From Niveibacterium umoris (GTDB lineage: Bacteria; Pseudomonadota; Gammaproteobacteria; Burkholderiales; Rhodocyclaceae), in assembly GCF_014197015.1 (NCBI RefSeq), contig NZ_JACIET010000002.1, forward strand, positions 372,001-436,000: a stretch of DNA of 64,000 nucleotides, read 5' to 3'. A program made the translations under genes and the position numbers. How positions within the stretch are numbered: position 1 is the first letter of the stretch; each line of letters starts with the position of its first letter. The notes under the pieces were generated by a model. It had not been told where the DNA came from, did not search any database, and saw only the letters and a list, made by a program, of their open reading frames with translations. Positions 1 through 9,900 of the stretch are shown here, piece after piece.

Positions 1-1736
1 GCAGCCGAGAGAAGAGCGCTCTTGAATGCCAACAGATCCTCATAGCACTCCCGGGAGAAATTGCCAGGTAGCGCGCCATCGCTCACGCGCATGAGGAATT
101 CGTAGCGCGTGAGGTTGAGGGCCAGCGATCTCGTTTGTCCGTTGGGCAGCGTCACAATGAGATGCGGAAACTCTCGGAAAAGGGATATTTCGACTCGCTC
201 CACACGCCCATGGGAGTTGATGGCGACTTTGTCTTCGAGCAATTGGCTAATCTTGGCGCCGGAGTGCGAAAGACTGGTCGCTAGCAACAGCTCGCTCTTT
301 GTCGTGGTAAGGAGTCCAGTGAAGATACGGTTGAGTCCATTTACGAGCTTGCTCACTGTTTGACGCGACACACGTCTTCCGTCGTTTAAAGGCCGCGTGA
401 TATCGCGCAGATATTCGCCAGCACTATTGAATACGGTTAGGCACCAAAGTTTCAGTTCGTCGGCGTGGGCATCTGGAATCTTGAAAAACAACCCGCGCCG
501 TTGGTCAACGAGCATGTCTAGGAAGGGGTGCCGGTCGCCGTTTTGCGCGTCTGGCGTCTCGATATACCTGCGTTGCTCGCCGCGATATCGTTCGGTTGCA
601 CCATAGAAGCAGTCGGCCTCGACCAGGTCATGAAAATATTGGCTGACGTTCTCGTCTTCCGAACCGAAAATCAGGATGTTATCTATCCGGTTCGTGGTCT
701 CAAAACCGATACCAAACCGACTGAGATAGTCGAAGATTTCCTGCGCATCGCGTTTCGCGCTCTTCAGATTGGCACCGAAGATATTGGCGAAAAGACTCGC
801 CTTGTGGGTTTCTCCTGCGGCGATGATCTTGGCCACGTCAGATGCAGACATGAGACCGTCCTTAGCTGCGGGATGGCCCAGGATTGCGTTGGCAAGCAGT
901 AGAAGGACGCGCCGGATCGGCGTATGGAGCTCGTTGAAGTCAAGAAGTTGGAATAGCGCCACGAGCCGGGAACGCACGAGCGGGTCGCGCAAGAGCTCAA
1001 AATTGTGCCTGATCGGACATGTGGGACCGAAGAATCCGTTCTGTTGCGCGGCCGCATAGCAACTCTCCCAGCCTTCATGGCCGAGGAGTGCATCGAGACA
1101 GAGTGCTAGTACGGCCGCACTGGACACGGCGCTGAGATTGAAGAAGTGCAACCGGTCGGTCGGCTCTGGATCTTCGTCATTCATGAGCCGGGCTTCGAAC
1201 AACGCCAAGGCGCGTTGTGCGGCGCCATAAGCACCGAGCTTGCGCCAGTTTTCAACGAGTGGCCCGTCATTGGCTGCGACGAGGAATAGGTCGGACGAGG
1301 GCTCGAATATTGCCGAGCTAAGCTCTCGCAGAAGCTGGGCCTTTGAGCCGTCCGGATCATTCTTGCAGAACGGTGTCAGGTCGCGAATGAGATGGAGTGT
1401 GTAGGTGTGGCCATTGATAGTCACAGGCATCTTGAAATAGGACGTATTGCTGGCCCAGGCGTCGGGTGAGCCTCCCAGCGCTTCCCATACTTGGTAGCAG
1501 AGGTGGCTTTTACCGTCACCAGCTGTGCCGGTGAGTATGACCACGCCACCGTGGCCTACTTTGCGGTCAGTGAAGGAGGCAAGCACGTCCCGGCTGAGCG
1601 GATGTTCGAAGGCAATAGGTCTGACGTTGAGTTTCTTCGACCAGCGCCGAATCTCCTCGTCGTACATGTTCGCATTGCGCGCGAGAGGACCATATTGCCT
1701 GACGAAGCTGATCCATTTTTCGGCGTCAACCGTCAT
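1..1736 (-). CDS. P-loop ATPase of the ssp-like operon, partial at left edge (SspH position)
   Basis: The frame is open from an ATG at 1736 to the window edge, about 578 codons, so the C-terminus is missing. A Walker A motif GTAGDGKS lies at residues 70-77, and a hydrophobic strand ending in FLVAAND (about residue 150) could supply Walker B function. The rest is helical with no domain I can name. The start has GGAG 5-8 nt upstream (GGAGAAGGGACA before ATG). It begins 31 bp after the receiver-like gene and is the last visible gene of the operon. Its position after two other genes downstream of SspBCD-like proteins corresponds to SspH in sspBCD-sspFGH cassettes; that name is inferred from gene order only. 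It could equally be a general NTPase of another restriction module. Confidence 0.75.
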   Translation of the reverse strand, partial: MTVDAEKWISFVRQYGPLARNANMYDEEIRRWSKKLNVRPIAFEHPLSRDVLASFTDRKVGHGGVVILTGTAGDGKSHLCYQVWEALGGSPDAWASNTSYFKMPVTINGHTYTLHLIRDLTPFCKNDPDGSKAQLLRELSSAIFEPSSDLFLVAANDGPLVENWRKLGAYGAAQRALALFEARLMNDEDPEPTDRLHFFNLSAVSSAAVLALCLDALLGHEGWESCYAAAQQNGFFGPTCPIRHNFELLRDPLVRSRLVALFQLLDFNELHTPIRRVLLLLANAILGHPAAKDGLMSASDVAKIIAAGETHKASLFANIFGANLKSAKRDAQEIFDYLSRFGIGFETTNRIDNILIFGSEDENVSQYFHDLVEADCFYGATERYRGEQRRYIETPDAQNGDRHPFLDMLVDQRRGLFFKIPDAHADELKLWCLTVFNSAGEYLRDITRPLNDGRRVSRQTVSKLVNGLNRIFTGLLTTTKSELLLATSLSHSGAKISQLLEDKVAINSHGRVERVEISLFREFPHLIVTLPNGQTRSLALNLTRYEFLMRVSDGALPGNFSRECYEDLLAFKSALLSA

Positions 1737-1767
1737 TGTCCCTTCTCCAACAGCATTAAAGTAAGTA

Positions 1768-3735
1768 TCAGAGCTGCTGCTCATAAGGCGTTAAAAGCAG
1801 CACGATCATGGCATCCGTCAGATCCTTTGGTATGGTCTTGTCGAAGACGCAATGGATGGAAGTCGGTGGCTTCTTAAGGCTTGCCCTTCTCCATGCCTGC
1901 CCAAGGCTCGCCTTAATCTGGTCCCCGCTCTCAAAGCTCACGCGCTGTACCGTCCCAGCTGCCAAGTGCTGCTTCAGCAGTTTGGCTTGGCTGGAAGCTT
2001 GAGCGTCTGCCAGGTGTGCGCGGTCCAGCTTGCCCGAGAGCCATTCGCCGAAGTCCGATGTCAGACTCAAGGTCGTCGTTGTCGGAGGCTTCTTCTTCGA
2101 TGCTGCACCGCCGCCGACAGGGTCTGGCTTGGGCATATGGCGTCCTTGCACGATGACCACTGAAGCCCAAGGCTCTTTAGTGGCATCAAATTCCTTCTGG
2201 AACCCATCTTTGCCTATCAGGACCAGCTTTGCGCGATATGCTGTCACCGACGGCGGCGCAACAGGCTGACCGATCCGCCCGACACGCTGAGTTAAGTCTT
2301 CTTGACGTGCAAGCGCAGCAACTGGCTTCAATCGAGCCACCCGTTTGATGCTCCCCCTGCGATGGGATAGTTCCGCCAATTCCGGTGTCGTGGGGTTCAC
2401 CGGATCCCAACTCGCCAGGTAGTACTTTTGCCCCTCGCCGCAGGTCATGCTGACCAAGTCGACCGATCCATACGCCGTCCGATAGAACGCGAGTGCCACG
2501 TCGCTGATCTCTTGCGGAACACAGCGCAGGCACAAGACCACGGTCTTCTGACTGGAATGGGGCCTTGCGAGGTCACAGCTCTGATCGACCACGAGAAGGA
2601 ACTCCTTCGGTGTACCGTCCCCGTTCAATCTCGCGAAGAGGTCACCCAGTTGGACGGGCGAACTCTTGGTCTCTGGGAGGTCGTCAGTGAGATCGAGCCG
2701 CATCACCGAGCGCACGTGCATCTCGGCCAGTCGACTGCCGGGCGGTACCGTCCCGGGAAACGCGCTGTGCCCGATCAAGTCTGGCAGTTGCGCCCCCAAA
2801 CCCCGCACTCCCGCGTCCTCCAGTAGACTGCTCGCGAGCGACTCCGAGACTAACCATGATAGGTAATCAGGCAGCCTAGCCTCTTCGACAGCGAGCTCTG
2901 CTTCATGAAGCAGAGCAATTTCCGAAGGCTCGATCTTCGACAGATTCTGCCGCAACGTTTTCGCTGCGCGAATGGCGCCCAGCCAGAACTCGTCGAGCAT
3001 GTGCGCCCAAGACTGTTTGCCATGGTAGCCCTCGAGCATGCGTCTGAGCTTCGGCATGAGCTGCTGGGCGATCTGGTTCTTCTCGACGAAGCAGAAAAAA
3101 TCTGCCCGAAGCCCCGTTCGTTCCTTGAAAGCTCCCTGCTGTTCCGCCGCCCCTGGCCTCGACGACATCAGTACAACCAGCGGGTACTGCTTGAGAGCAC
3201 CTTTCTGTCTCGCATCAATGATCAGTTGAGCAAGCTGCGCGGCTCGGGCTAATGACCGCTCTGGGTCTCTCTCGTCTTTGAGGTAGAAGTCCAGAAAGAT
3301 GACCTGGTATCCGGTAACATCGAGCGTCGAGGGGTCAAACTTCGAAACGCGATTGACGCGCCATTTCTGCTCATTCAAGAAGCCCTCAAGCCCTTCGAGA
3401 GCCCCTCGCTTCTCTTCTAGGTCCTCTGCATACTTTCGGAAGACAGTTTCAACTAGCCAGGACCAAGCCTGCCTCTTTCGCAAGGCCCAAAGCCGGGCCA
3501 CAGTGGCAGTGTCTTGAAGAAGCTCATCAAGGTGCAGCGGGACCGAGGGATCAAGCCCTGGGCGATGAAATTCCCGCTTCACCTGCGTCAACCGCTTCGG
3601 TACATCGAGTAGGGTGTCGCGAAATCGGGATACCGCTTCCCCATCAATATCGGCGGGATCAGCCGATGCATAGGCATCGTCGATAACGACCACTTTCTTT
3701 AACGGCTTGACGAGCGCTTCTTCAAGAGCCTCCAT
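1768..3735 (-). CDS. Receiver-like protein with large insertion and unknown C-terminal half (SspG position)
   Basis: 655 residues. The N-terminus has receiver-fold landmarks: acidic pair VVVIDD (D19, D20), phosphoacceptor-like strand VIFLDF (D149), Ser pair VVLMSS (191-192) and Lys219 in FVEKNQ. Roughly 130 residues separate the acidic pair from D149, where a normal receiver has about 35, so a helical insertion splits the domain. Residues about 240-655 match nothing I recognise. The start at 3735 is chosen because GAGGGG lies about 7 nt upstream; an in-frame ATG at 3768 would add 11 residues but lacks a clear site. It overlaps the end of the GHKL gene by 14 bp, implying coupled translation. 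A phospho-relay partner of that GHKL protein is likely, but phosphorylation is inference. Confidence 0.75.
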   Translation of the reverse strand: MEALEEALVKPLKKVVVIDDAYASADPADIDGEAVSRFRDTLLDVPKRLTQVKREFHRPGLDPSVPLHLDELLQDTATVARLWALRKRQAWSWLVETVFRKYAEDLEEKRGALEGLEGFLNEQKWRVNRVSKFDPSTLDVTGYQVIFLDFYLKDERDPERSLARAAQLAQLIIDARQKGALKQYPLVVLMSSRPGAAEQQGAFKERTGLRADFFCFVEKNQIAQQLMPKLRRMLEGYHGKQSWAHMLDEFWLGAIRAAKTLRQNLSKIEPSEIALLHEAELAVEEARLPDYLSWLVSESLASSLLEDAGVRGLGAQLPDLIGHSAFPGTVPPGSRLAEMHVRSVMRLDLTDDLPETKSSPVQLGDLFARLNGDGTPKEFLLVVDQSCDLARPHSSQKTVVLCLRCVPQEISDVALAFYRTAYGSVDLVSMTCGEGQKYYLASWDPVNPTTPELAELSHRRGSIKRVARLKPVAALARQEDLTQRVGRIGQPVAPPSVTAYRAKLVLIGKDGFQKEFDATKEPWASVVIVQGRHMPKPDPVGGGAASKKKPPTTTTLSLTSDFGEWLSGKLDRAHLADAQASSQAKLLKQHLAAGTVQRVSFESGDQIKASLGQAWRRASLKKPPTSIHCVFDKTIPKDLTDAMIVLLLTPYEQQL

Positions 3736-6112
3736 CCCTTGCCCCTCTATAGCTGACAACGAATCCATGATGGATCCGGTCTTCATCGGCTTCCGCAAGT
3801 CCGATTTCCATCGCATTACCTTCCGCAAGCTTCTTCGCGATATACAAACCCATCCCGCGACCTTCGCCAGAAGGCTTGGTCGTGAAGAACGCATTGAATA
3901 CTTCATCGCCGCGGTCTTCTGGGATACCAGGACCGTTGTCCAAAACGGTGAGTGTGTTGGCAGCCCTGTCGATGCTGAAGCTAATGACGGGCTCGAACTT
4001 CGTCGTTGTCGCAAGCAGCTTGAGCCAATAAACCGAATTGGAGATGAAGTTTTCTACGATCTGCAGAAGCTGCCCGCGGACGGCCTTAATCAGCACGACC
4101 GTCTTGCCCAGACCGGTCAGGTCTACTCGGATTCCATGGCGCCCAAATTGGGGTTCGTGCATTTCAACGACATCCCGCAGCATCTGAACTAGGTCAAACG
4201 ATTCCTTCCTTTGACGCCCCGGCGTCGACAAAGGATCCAAGACCCGGATCCGCCTCTCGAGAGTGCTCAGTTGATCTCGCAGGTTCCGAAGCTGGCGGTT
4301 TTCGGTGGCGTTGCTCGACTTGTAGGTCTGCAGCAACTTCAAGGCGTTTGCGGAAAGGCGCGCCAATTCATGGAAGATGAACTCCGTCATTAGGCCGACG
4401 CCCGCGAGATGGACGTACTTGTCAATGTCCTCCTCATAGGCACGAACGGTCATCTTCGAACGCTCCCAGGCTTCCGACATGTCCGTCATGCGAGCAAGCA
4501 GAGTGTTGATCGCTGCAACGTCTTCTGGAGCTTTTACCTTGGTTCTCAGATGCTGGACCTGTTTCAACGCTTGCTTCTGGGCCTCCTCCAGGCGCTTCTC
4601 CAGCTTCGGAAACTCTTTGGCAGCCGACTCGTCCTGTGCCCCCTCAACAGCGTTGAGGTAGCTCTTGAACTCGACCACTAAGATGTGGCGCAATAGCGCG
4701 ATCAGCGCCGCCTTTTCTTCCGTGTCGCGCAAGCCTTCCCGATTGGTCTGATCCTGGAGCTGTGGATTGCCACGACTAGAAATCCGAACCGCACCGACCA
4801 GCTGTTTTCGATTCATCTTGTAGCCCTGCGTGGCCAACGCAATGCCGTCCAGATCAAGCCAGTCGTCACGCGGCTCCGCGTACGGATAGACACGATAGTG
4901 ATCGCGATAAAGCAGTAACCCTCCGCCCCAGCGCGTCAACCACTGCAGGGCGGCTTCATAGCCATCAGGCTTATCGAGGCGAAGCTTCTGCCGGTTAAAC
5001 CAATGCGCCTCCATCTCAAAAGAGCCAAGGCTCGCAAGACCCTGCATCAGGGTAACCGCCGGCCGGAATTCCTCGCCGGTCTTCGGACGCTTTCCTTTCA
5101 AAGTCAGTGCGCTGAGAAGATGCACCCCCTCCAGGCTGAAGGTTTTGCTCTGTCCGTAGGACTTGTACGTCACCTCACCCGATAGGACAGGTTGCCCGTC
5201 AGCATCGAGCGCGAAACTCGCTGAGCATCGCGCATGCGCGTATGTGAGCTGACGCGTCTGAAACGAAGGGATGTCGACTGACTGTTCATTAAAGTACAGC
5301 CGCACATTCGGGCGGCTGAACGAAGTCAGGAACGGATCCACCAACTTAGCGAAATCTGTCTTCGCAAGAGACTCCATCTTTTCGATCGACCACTCGCTCG
5401 TCAGGTTGGACATGCGGATGATCGTGCCGTGGTCAGACGCTTTTTTCTTCTTCGGGCCGACGTTAGGAGCTGCTGGGAAGTCGTCTAGGTTGAGGTGTGG
5501 ATTGCGCTTGATCGTAGCCCAGTCGATCTTGAGTTCGTGCAACGTTCTGTCGCCCTTCTTGGACGTCAAGACGTGAAGTTGATCTCCAAGGCGCACGGCA
5601 GAGAGGCGGCCGATGCCCTTTTCTCCGAGCACTGTGTGGGCGCTGCCGCGCAGTCGATCATCCAGGCGGTGAGTGGTGCCAATCGTGAGGTAGATGCCAC
5701 CAAGATCCTCGAACGACATGCCACCACCATCGTCAGAAATCTCGATCCAATTGCAGACTTCGTAGGCGGCATCAAGTGCCTGAATGTAATCCCCGCTTGA
5801 AGGCGACAGCGCCCTATCTAGGAATGCATCACGGTCCGCCTTCGCAGCCGTGGGCTCCACGCCGGCTTCGAGCATTTGCCGAACCATGTCCCGAGAGAGC
5901 CTTTCGTTCTTCTGGGCCGATCGCTCAAGTATTTTGCGAATGCTGAGGTATTCACTGCGGGGCAATGTGATGCGAACGTGGACCTCTATGCGAGTTGCCC
6001 GCGCATCTAACGAGTTCTTCACCAACTCATAGATTGCAATCTGGTCGGAGCTGATCAACTCCGCACCGAGCTCAAGGAGGACGCGAGCTTTGACTGTTAT
6101 ACCCACAAGCAA
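3722..6112 (-). CDS. Protein with two GHKL ATPase modules (HSP90/MutL-like plus histidine-kinase-like; SspF position)
   Basis: About 796 residues. The N-terminal module has an HSP90/MutL-type fold: N-box ELVKNSLDA (29-37), DDGGGMS (127-133) and a GEKGIGRLSA lid (163-172). The C-terminal module looks like a histidine kinase: FIFHEL with candidate phospho-His 581, N-box around E687/N688/N692, DNGPGIP (725-731) and a GEGRGMGL lid near 749-756. No membrane segment is visible, so it should be cytoplasmic. The start is uncertain: TTG at 6112 or GTG at 6106, neither with a strong Shine-Dalgarno site. It follows the PAPS-reductase-like gene by 16 bp and overlaps the receiver-like gene by 14 bp. Gene order suggests the SspF slot of a phosphorothioation cassette; alternatively it is a soluble two-component sensor. 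Confidence 0.8.
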   Translation of the reverse strand: MLVGITVKARVLLELGAELISSDQIAIYELVKNSLDARATRIEVHVRITLPRSEYLSIRKILERSAQKNERLSRDMVRQMLEAGVEPTAAKADRDAFLDRALSPSSGDYIQALDAAYEVCNWIEISDDGGGMSFEDLGGIYLTIGTTHRLDDRLRGSAHTVLGEKGIGRLSAVRLGDQLHVLTSKKGDRTLHELKIDWATIKRNPHLNLDDFPAAPNVGPKKKKASDHGTIIRMSNLTSEWSIEKMESLAKTDFAKLVDPFLTSFSRPNVRLYFNEQSVDIPSFQTRQLTYAHARCSASFALDADGQPVLSGEVTYKSYGQSKTFSLEGVHLLSALTLKGKRPKTGEEFRPAVTLMQGLASLGSFEMEAHWFNRQKLRLDKPDGYEAALQWLTRWGGGLLLYRDHYRVYPYAEPRDDWLDLDGIALATQGYKMNRKQLVGAVRISSRGNPQLQDQTNREGLRDTEEKAALIALLRHILVVEFKSYLNAVEGAQDESAAKEFPKLEKRLEEAQKQALKQVQHLRTKVKAPEDVAAINTLLARMTDMSEAWERSKMTVRAYEEDIDKYVHLAGVGLMTEFIFHELARLSANALKLLQTYKSSNATENRQLRNLRDQLSTLERRIRVLDPLSTPGRQRKESFDLVQMLRDVVEMHEPQFGRHGIRVDLTGLGKTVVLIKAVRGQLLQIVENFISNSVYWLKLLATTTKFEPVISFSIDRAANTLTVLDNGPGIPEDRGDEVFNAFFTTKPSGEGRGMGLYIAKKLAEGNAMEIGLAEADEDRIHHGFVVSYRGARDGGS

Positions 6113-6128
6113 CTATGCCCAACAGCAG

Positions 6129-6956
6129 TTACAGCTGACATACGAGGCATCCTTGATCATCATCGTCCTCCGGTAGCTCGGCGGAATCCGCCTGGGCGAA
6201 TACCTCCATCAGCGTCACGTTCTCACGGCGCTGCGCCTTGCGCTCAATGCGGATCACGTGCTCGCGCTTAATTTCCTCCATGCGTTCCGGCCGCTCTAGC
6301 TCTGCCAGGCTTTCCCCCTGGCTCCACGTGAAGAAGTTACCGGTCTTCTCGTATGGCTTCTCGTACGCCTTGGCCTTTTCGTACAGATCCGGGTGCGTTT
6401 CCTTGAGGCGGACCCACTCGATCTTTTGTTGGTAGAAGCAAAAGTAGCAGCCTGATCGGGTGCGTCCCCAGCGTGTATAAGGCGGCATGCCCACGCCGGA
6501 AGTCCGCAAGATCTCCTCGATGTCGCGTAACACCAGCCCGTCTTCGCGAAACGGATAGACCGCCTTGATGTTCGGCTTGTGGCTGATGTAGCCGCTGCGG
6601 TCCTCGTCAGCGCGCAGCCCCACGTAGTTCACGACCTCGTCGTTGCCGCAATGTTGTTCGAAAGGCTTGAGCTTCAATGCCCGCGTACACCAACGCCGGT
6701 GATTGGACGGAATCATGCCGCCGTACATGTCGTACCAGTGGTCGAACCCGACGTCCGCATTGAGATGCGTTACCTCCCTACCGAGGTAGTTCGAGATGCG
6801 CTGGAGATACTCGTAGGTTTCGGGAAGCTCCTTGCGCGTGTCACTGAAGATGTATTCCATCTCCGGCACGCGGTCGCGCAGGTAGATGGCCAACGCCGCA
6901 CTGTCCTTCCCACCGGACAAGCTGAGGATGTGCCTAACCCGCTTCTCGCTTGCCAT
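6129..6956 (-). CDS. sspD: PAPS-reductase-like PP-loop ATP pyrophosphatase, SspD/DndC-like
   Basis: 275 residues. The PP-loop SGGKDS is at residues 14-19, the hallmark of enzymes that adenylate a substrate before sulfur transfer. Cysteines C90, C170/C173 (GCYFCF) and C270/C273 (CLVC at the very C-terminus) could bind an Fe-S cluster or carry sulfur. In Dnd and Ssp systems this family activates the DNA backbone for phosphorothioation. The ATG at 6956 is preceded by GGGGAG about 8 nt upstream and overlaps the end of the large ATPase gene by 23 bp. Neighbours (DUF4007 and a large ATPase upstream) favour Ssp over Dnd, where DndD and DndE would be expected. A plain assimilatory PAPS reductase is unlikely given this context. 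Confidence 0.85.
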   Translation of the reverse strand: MASEKRVRHILSLSGGKDSAALAIYLRDRVPEMEYIFSDTRKELPETYEYLQRISNYLGREVTHLNADVGFDHWYDMYGGMIPSNHRRWCTRALKLKPFEQHCGNDEVVNYVGLRADEDRSGYISHKPNIKAVYPFREDGLVLRDIEEILRTSGVGMPPYTRWGRTRSGCYFCFYQQKIEWVRLKETHPDLYEKAKAYEKPYEKTGNFFTWSQGESLAELERPERMEEIKREHVIRIERKAQRRENVTLMEVFAQADSAELPEDDDDQGCLVCQL

Positions 6957-9900
6957 GTGTTTTCTCCCCGGTTGAGTCCGTCTGTACACGTGTTACTTGC
7001 AGATCCTGCAGCGCCTGCGCCAGTGCCGCAGCGGCGGTCTTTGAGTCAGAACCGGCCTCCTGCGCGAGCAAGTTCAACACACTGCGCGCAAGCCGAGTGG
7101 AATGCTCCGTCGTGGCAACCAGCAGCGCAGACTCCTGCCCGCTGGCGCTAGTAAGCGTCAGGCTCACATAGCGCTCGGCGGCGCGCGGGGCGCCTTTGCG
7201 TTGCATCACTAGGCGCAGCCAACGTCGATAGTGGCCAGAAATGTCCGTCACTGCCTGTGCAAATCGGTCGATGGTCTCGTCTGTCCAGACGTCCAAAGGG
7301 CGTTGGACGAGTAGACTGGCGACGGAATCAAGCCACTTCTCATCCGTCAGCGTCAAATCCGTGCAACGCAGGATAAAGCTCTTAAGTCGGGTGTCTGCCA
7401 ATCCGGTCGCGGCGCCCGAGCATTCCGCCTGCAACCGGCTTCGAATCTCGCCGAGCGGGCCGACCACCTCAAGCGCCTGCCCCAACTCAGTGATGACCGT
7501 CTCCTGCAGCTTGCGTTGACTCATGCCCAGGTCGGTTAGCGCTGTTGACAGCCACTCCACGAAGGGGCGTGTCCCCTTACTTTGGGCGTGCGCCTGCGGC
7601 AGCGTCGAGGTCAAGAGTTGTATTGGGTCCTGCGCTTTGCGCAGGACCGAGCGAATCAATGCAGCATCTTTGCTGACCCGCCCTGTCTGCTGGGTGAAAT
7701 CCGACAGCCGTGCAAACCAACGATACAGCGCGCGAGCCAGCTCCAGATAGGTCGAGTCGCCACCTGGCGCCATTCCAAGCGAGGCGAGCACGGCGCCGTA
7801 GTCACGTAGTAAATTTGGGCCTCCCTGCACCTGCGAGAGTTCGTGCACCGTGAACGTATGCGGATTCCGATGCATGCGCTGTAGATGCTCGTTCGTGAGT
7901 TCCAGCACCAGCGTGCCGCGCTCAAAGACGGCGCAGCGGCTGCGATGAATCATCAGATAGAGCGTGACCCAAACGCTGGCCGGGCCATTGCGCACACCCA
8001 GGGGTGGCGCAGCCAGCGCCTGCAGCACTTGCTCGAACGTGGGAGCATCCTTGCTCGCCATGACGTGCGAGATCTCGGTCCAGAGTGCGCAGATATCGAC
8101 GCGAGCCCCTGCCCTGGGTTCGACCAGTTTCCAGTCGTTGCCGTCAGCCTGCCAGATGCCCGTGTCGCGCAGCAGCGTGGCATGGATCAGCCGCTCGGGC
8201 GGGTACTCGTTGTCGCGGAAGAGAGGGGCTGCGCCAGAGCCAGTCAGCAGAGCGTCAAGCAGTCGCTGACGCGCAAGCACGATAGCGGACGCCGGGCGAT
8301 CCTTGTTGATCAGCTCGTTGATAATGCGCGGCGCACGGTGGAAGACCTTCTCGAACATCCAAGACGCCACTTGGCCAACGTTCATCGACTCGCTATCTGG
8401 CACAGCTTCACCCTGGTGCCAGTACACCGGCCCTGGACGGCCTGGGCTAGGCACCAATGCGGAAAACACGAGCGCATTGACATCCTCCTTGGCCTGGTGG
8501 AGCCGGCTGTCGACGTACTGGCTGGTCCAGGGATCCAGCCGCTTGGCGGATATCTCGCCCCGGACCGCCAGCCAGATCGCCAGCTCCGCGAGCGCCGCGC
8601 GCCCTTGGGCGGACAATGAGACGCAGCAGTGCAAGCTGAGCGGATCGTCCGCGCTCCGCACAAGATCCAGTGCCTGTTGCTCGTCCTGCGAGCCTGCAGT
8701 CACCAAGATTAGGCGCAGCCAGCCGTCAGGTTGCCCGTCAGCGTCACTTCTGCGGGCGCCAGCGTGAGGCGGGGCACCAACGGTTCCGACGTCTATGGCC
8801 AGGGTGCGGATCGTTCCCCGCCGGTCATAGTGCTTGTTGGCTACGACCAGCCGATTCCCCAGCGCGTGCGAGGCGCCGCGCACGGTGAGCTCGCCGTCGC
8901 CGGCCTGCGCCGCATGGTCATAGAGCGCTTCGATGTTAATGGCATCCGACACGGCGAATCCATATTCGGAACGGCTATGTCGGCGGATCAAATAGCCTTG
9001 GTCCACAAGGCGGTCCAGCAGCGCCCGAATCTCGGACACATCTAGACCGCCGATCGCGAACGCGACCAACTCCGGTGTGATACGTAGCGCGAGTGGTGCC
9101 TGGACCAACTCCAGCACGGCAATGGTCTTGAGTGCCGCGAGGGCGTCCGCGTCCTTCGCCTGCCGCTCAATACTAGTGAGTGCGAACGCCCAACGGCGCT
9201 CAGCGGCTAGGTCGCGAAAACGCAACCCGTGGCCGGAGGCCAGATAGTCGAAGAGGTGAGCCAAGCGATACCACGGATACCCCTCTGCGGGCGTGACCTG
9301 CGCGAAGTCCCGAAGCCCCGCCGGCTCGCTGCTGTTGAGGAATGCGTGGAATGAGCGTTCGCTCTGACCGTACCGTTTGGAAACGATGGCCAGCGAAGCG
9401 AGCGTCAGCGGATGGAGCGGGTAGAGCTTCTCAGGGTGCAGGAATAGACCATGGTCAGCGGAGGTTGGCGCACGTAAGATGGACTGCTCCAGCGCCATGC
9501 CGAATAGATCCCGTGCGGTTTCCACGAGCTTGGGATCGCGGTGCAGCGCCGGCTTGGCGCCGAGCGCATGGGCCGCGAAGTGCGCATAGCGCTCGACCGG
9601 CTCGTCGAAGGGAATCTCCTCGAAGCGCGATGCAACCTTGTGCCACTCATCGCCGAGGGCGCGCCCAACGCCCGCGGCGTAGCTGGCAAAGTGCTGGTGC
9701 TGAAGCACCACTATCGCGAGTGAGTCGTCCCCCTGCCGGCATGCCTCCTCAGCCAGCTGCTGAAGCGCGATCAGGTCGCCGGCCTCTGGGTGCATTGCGG
9801 CGTGTTCGATGAACTTACCCACCTCATCAACCAGGAGCAACGTGCCGGAGAACCCCTGCGTGCGAGCAACGGATGCAAATTCGCGCATCAGTTCTCCAGC

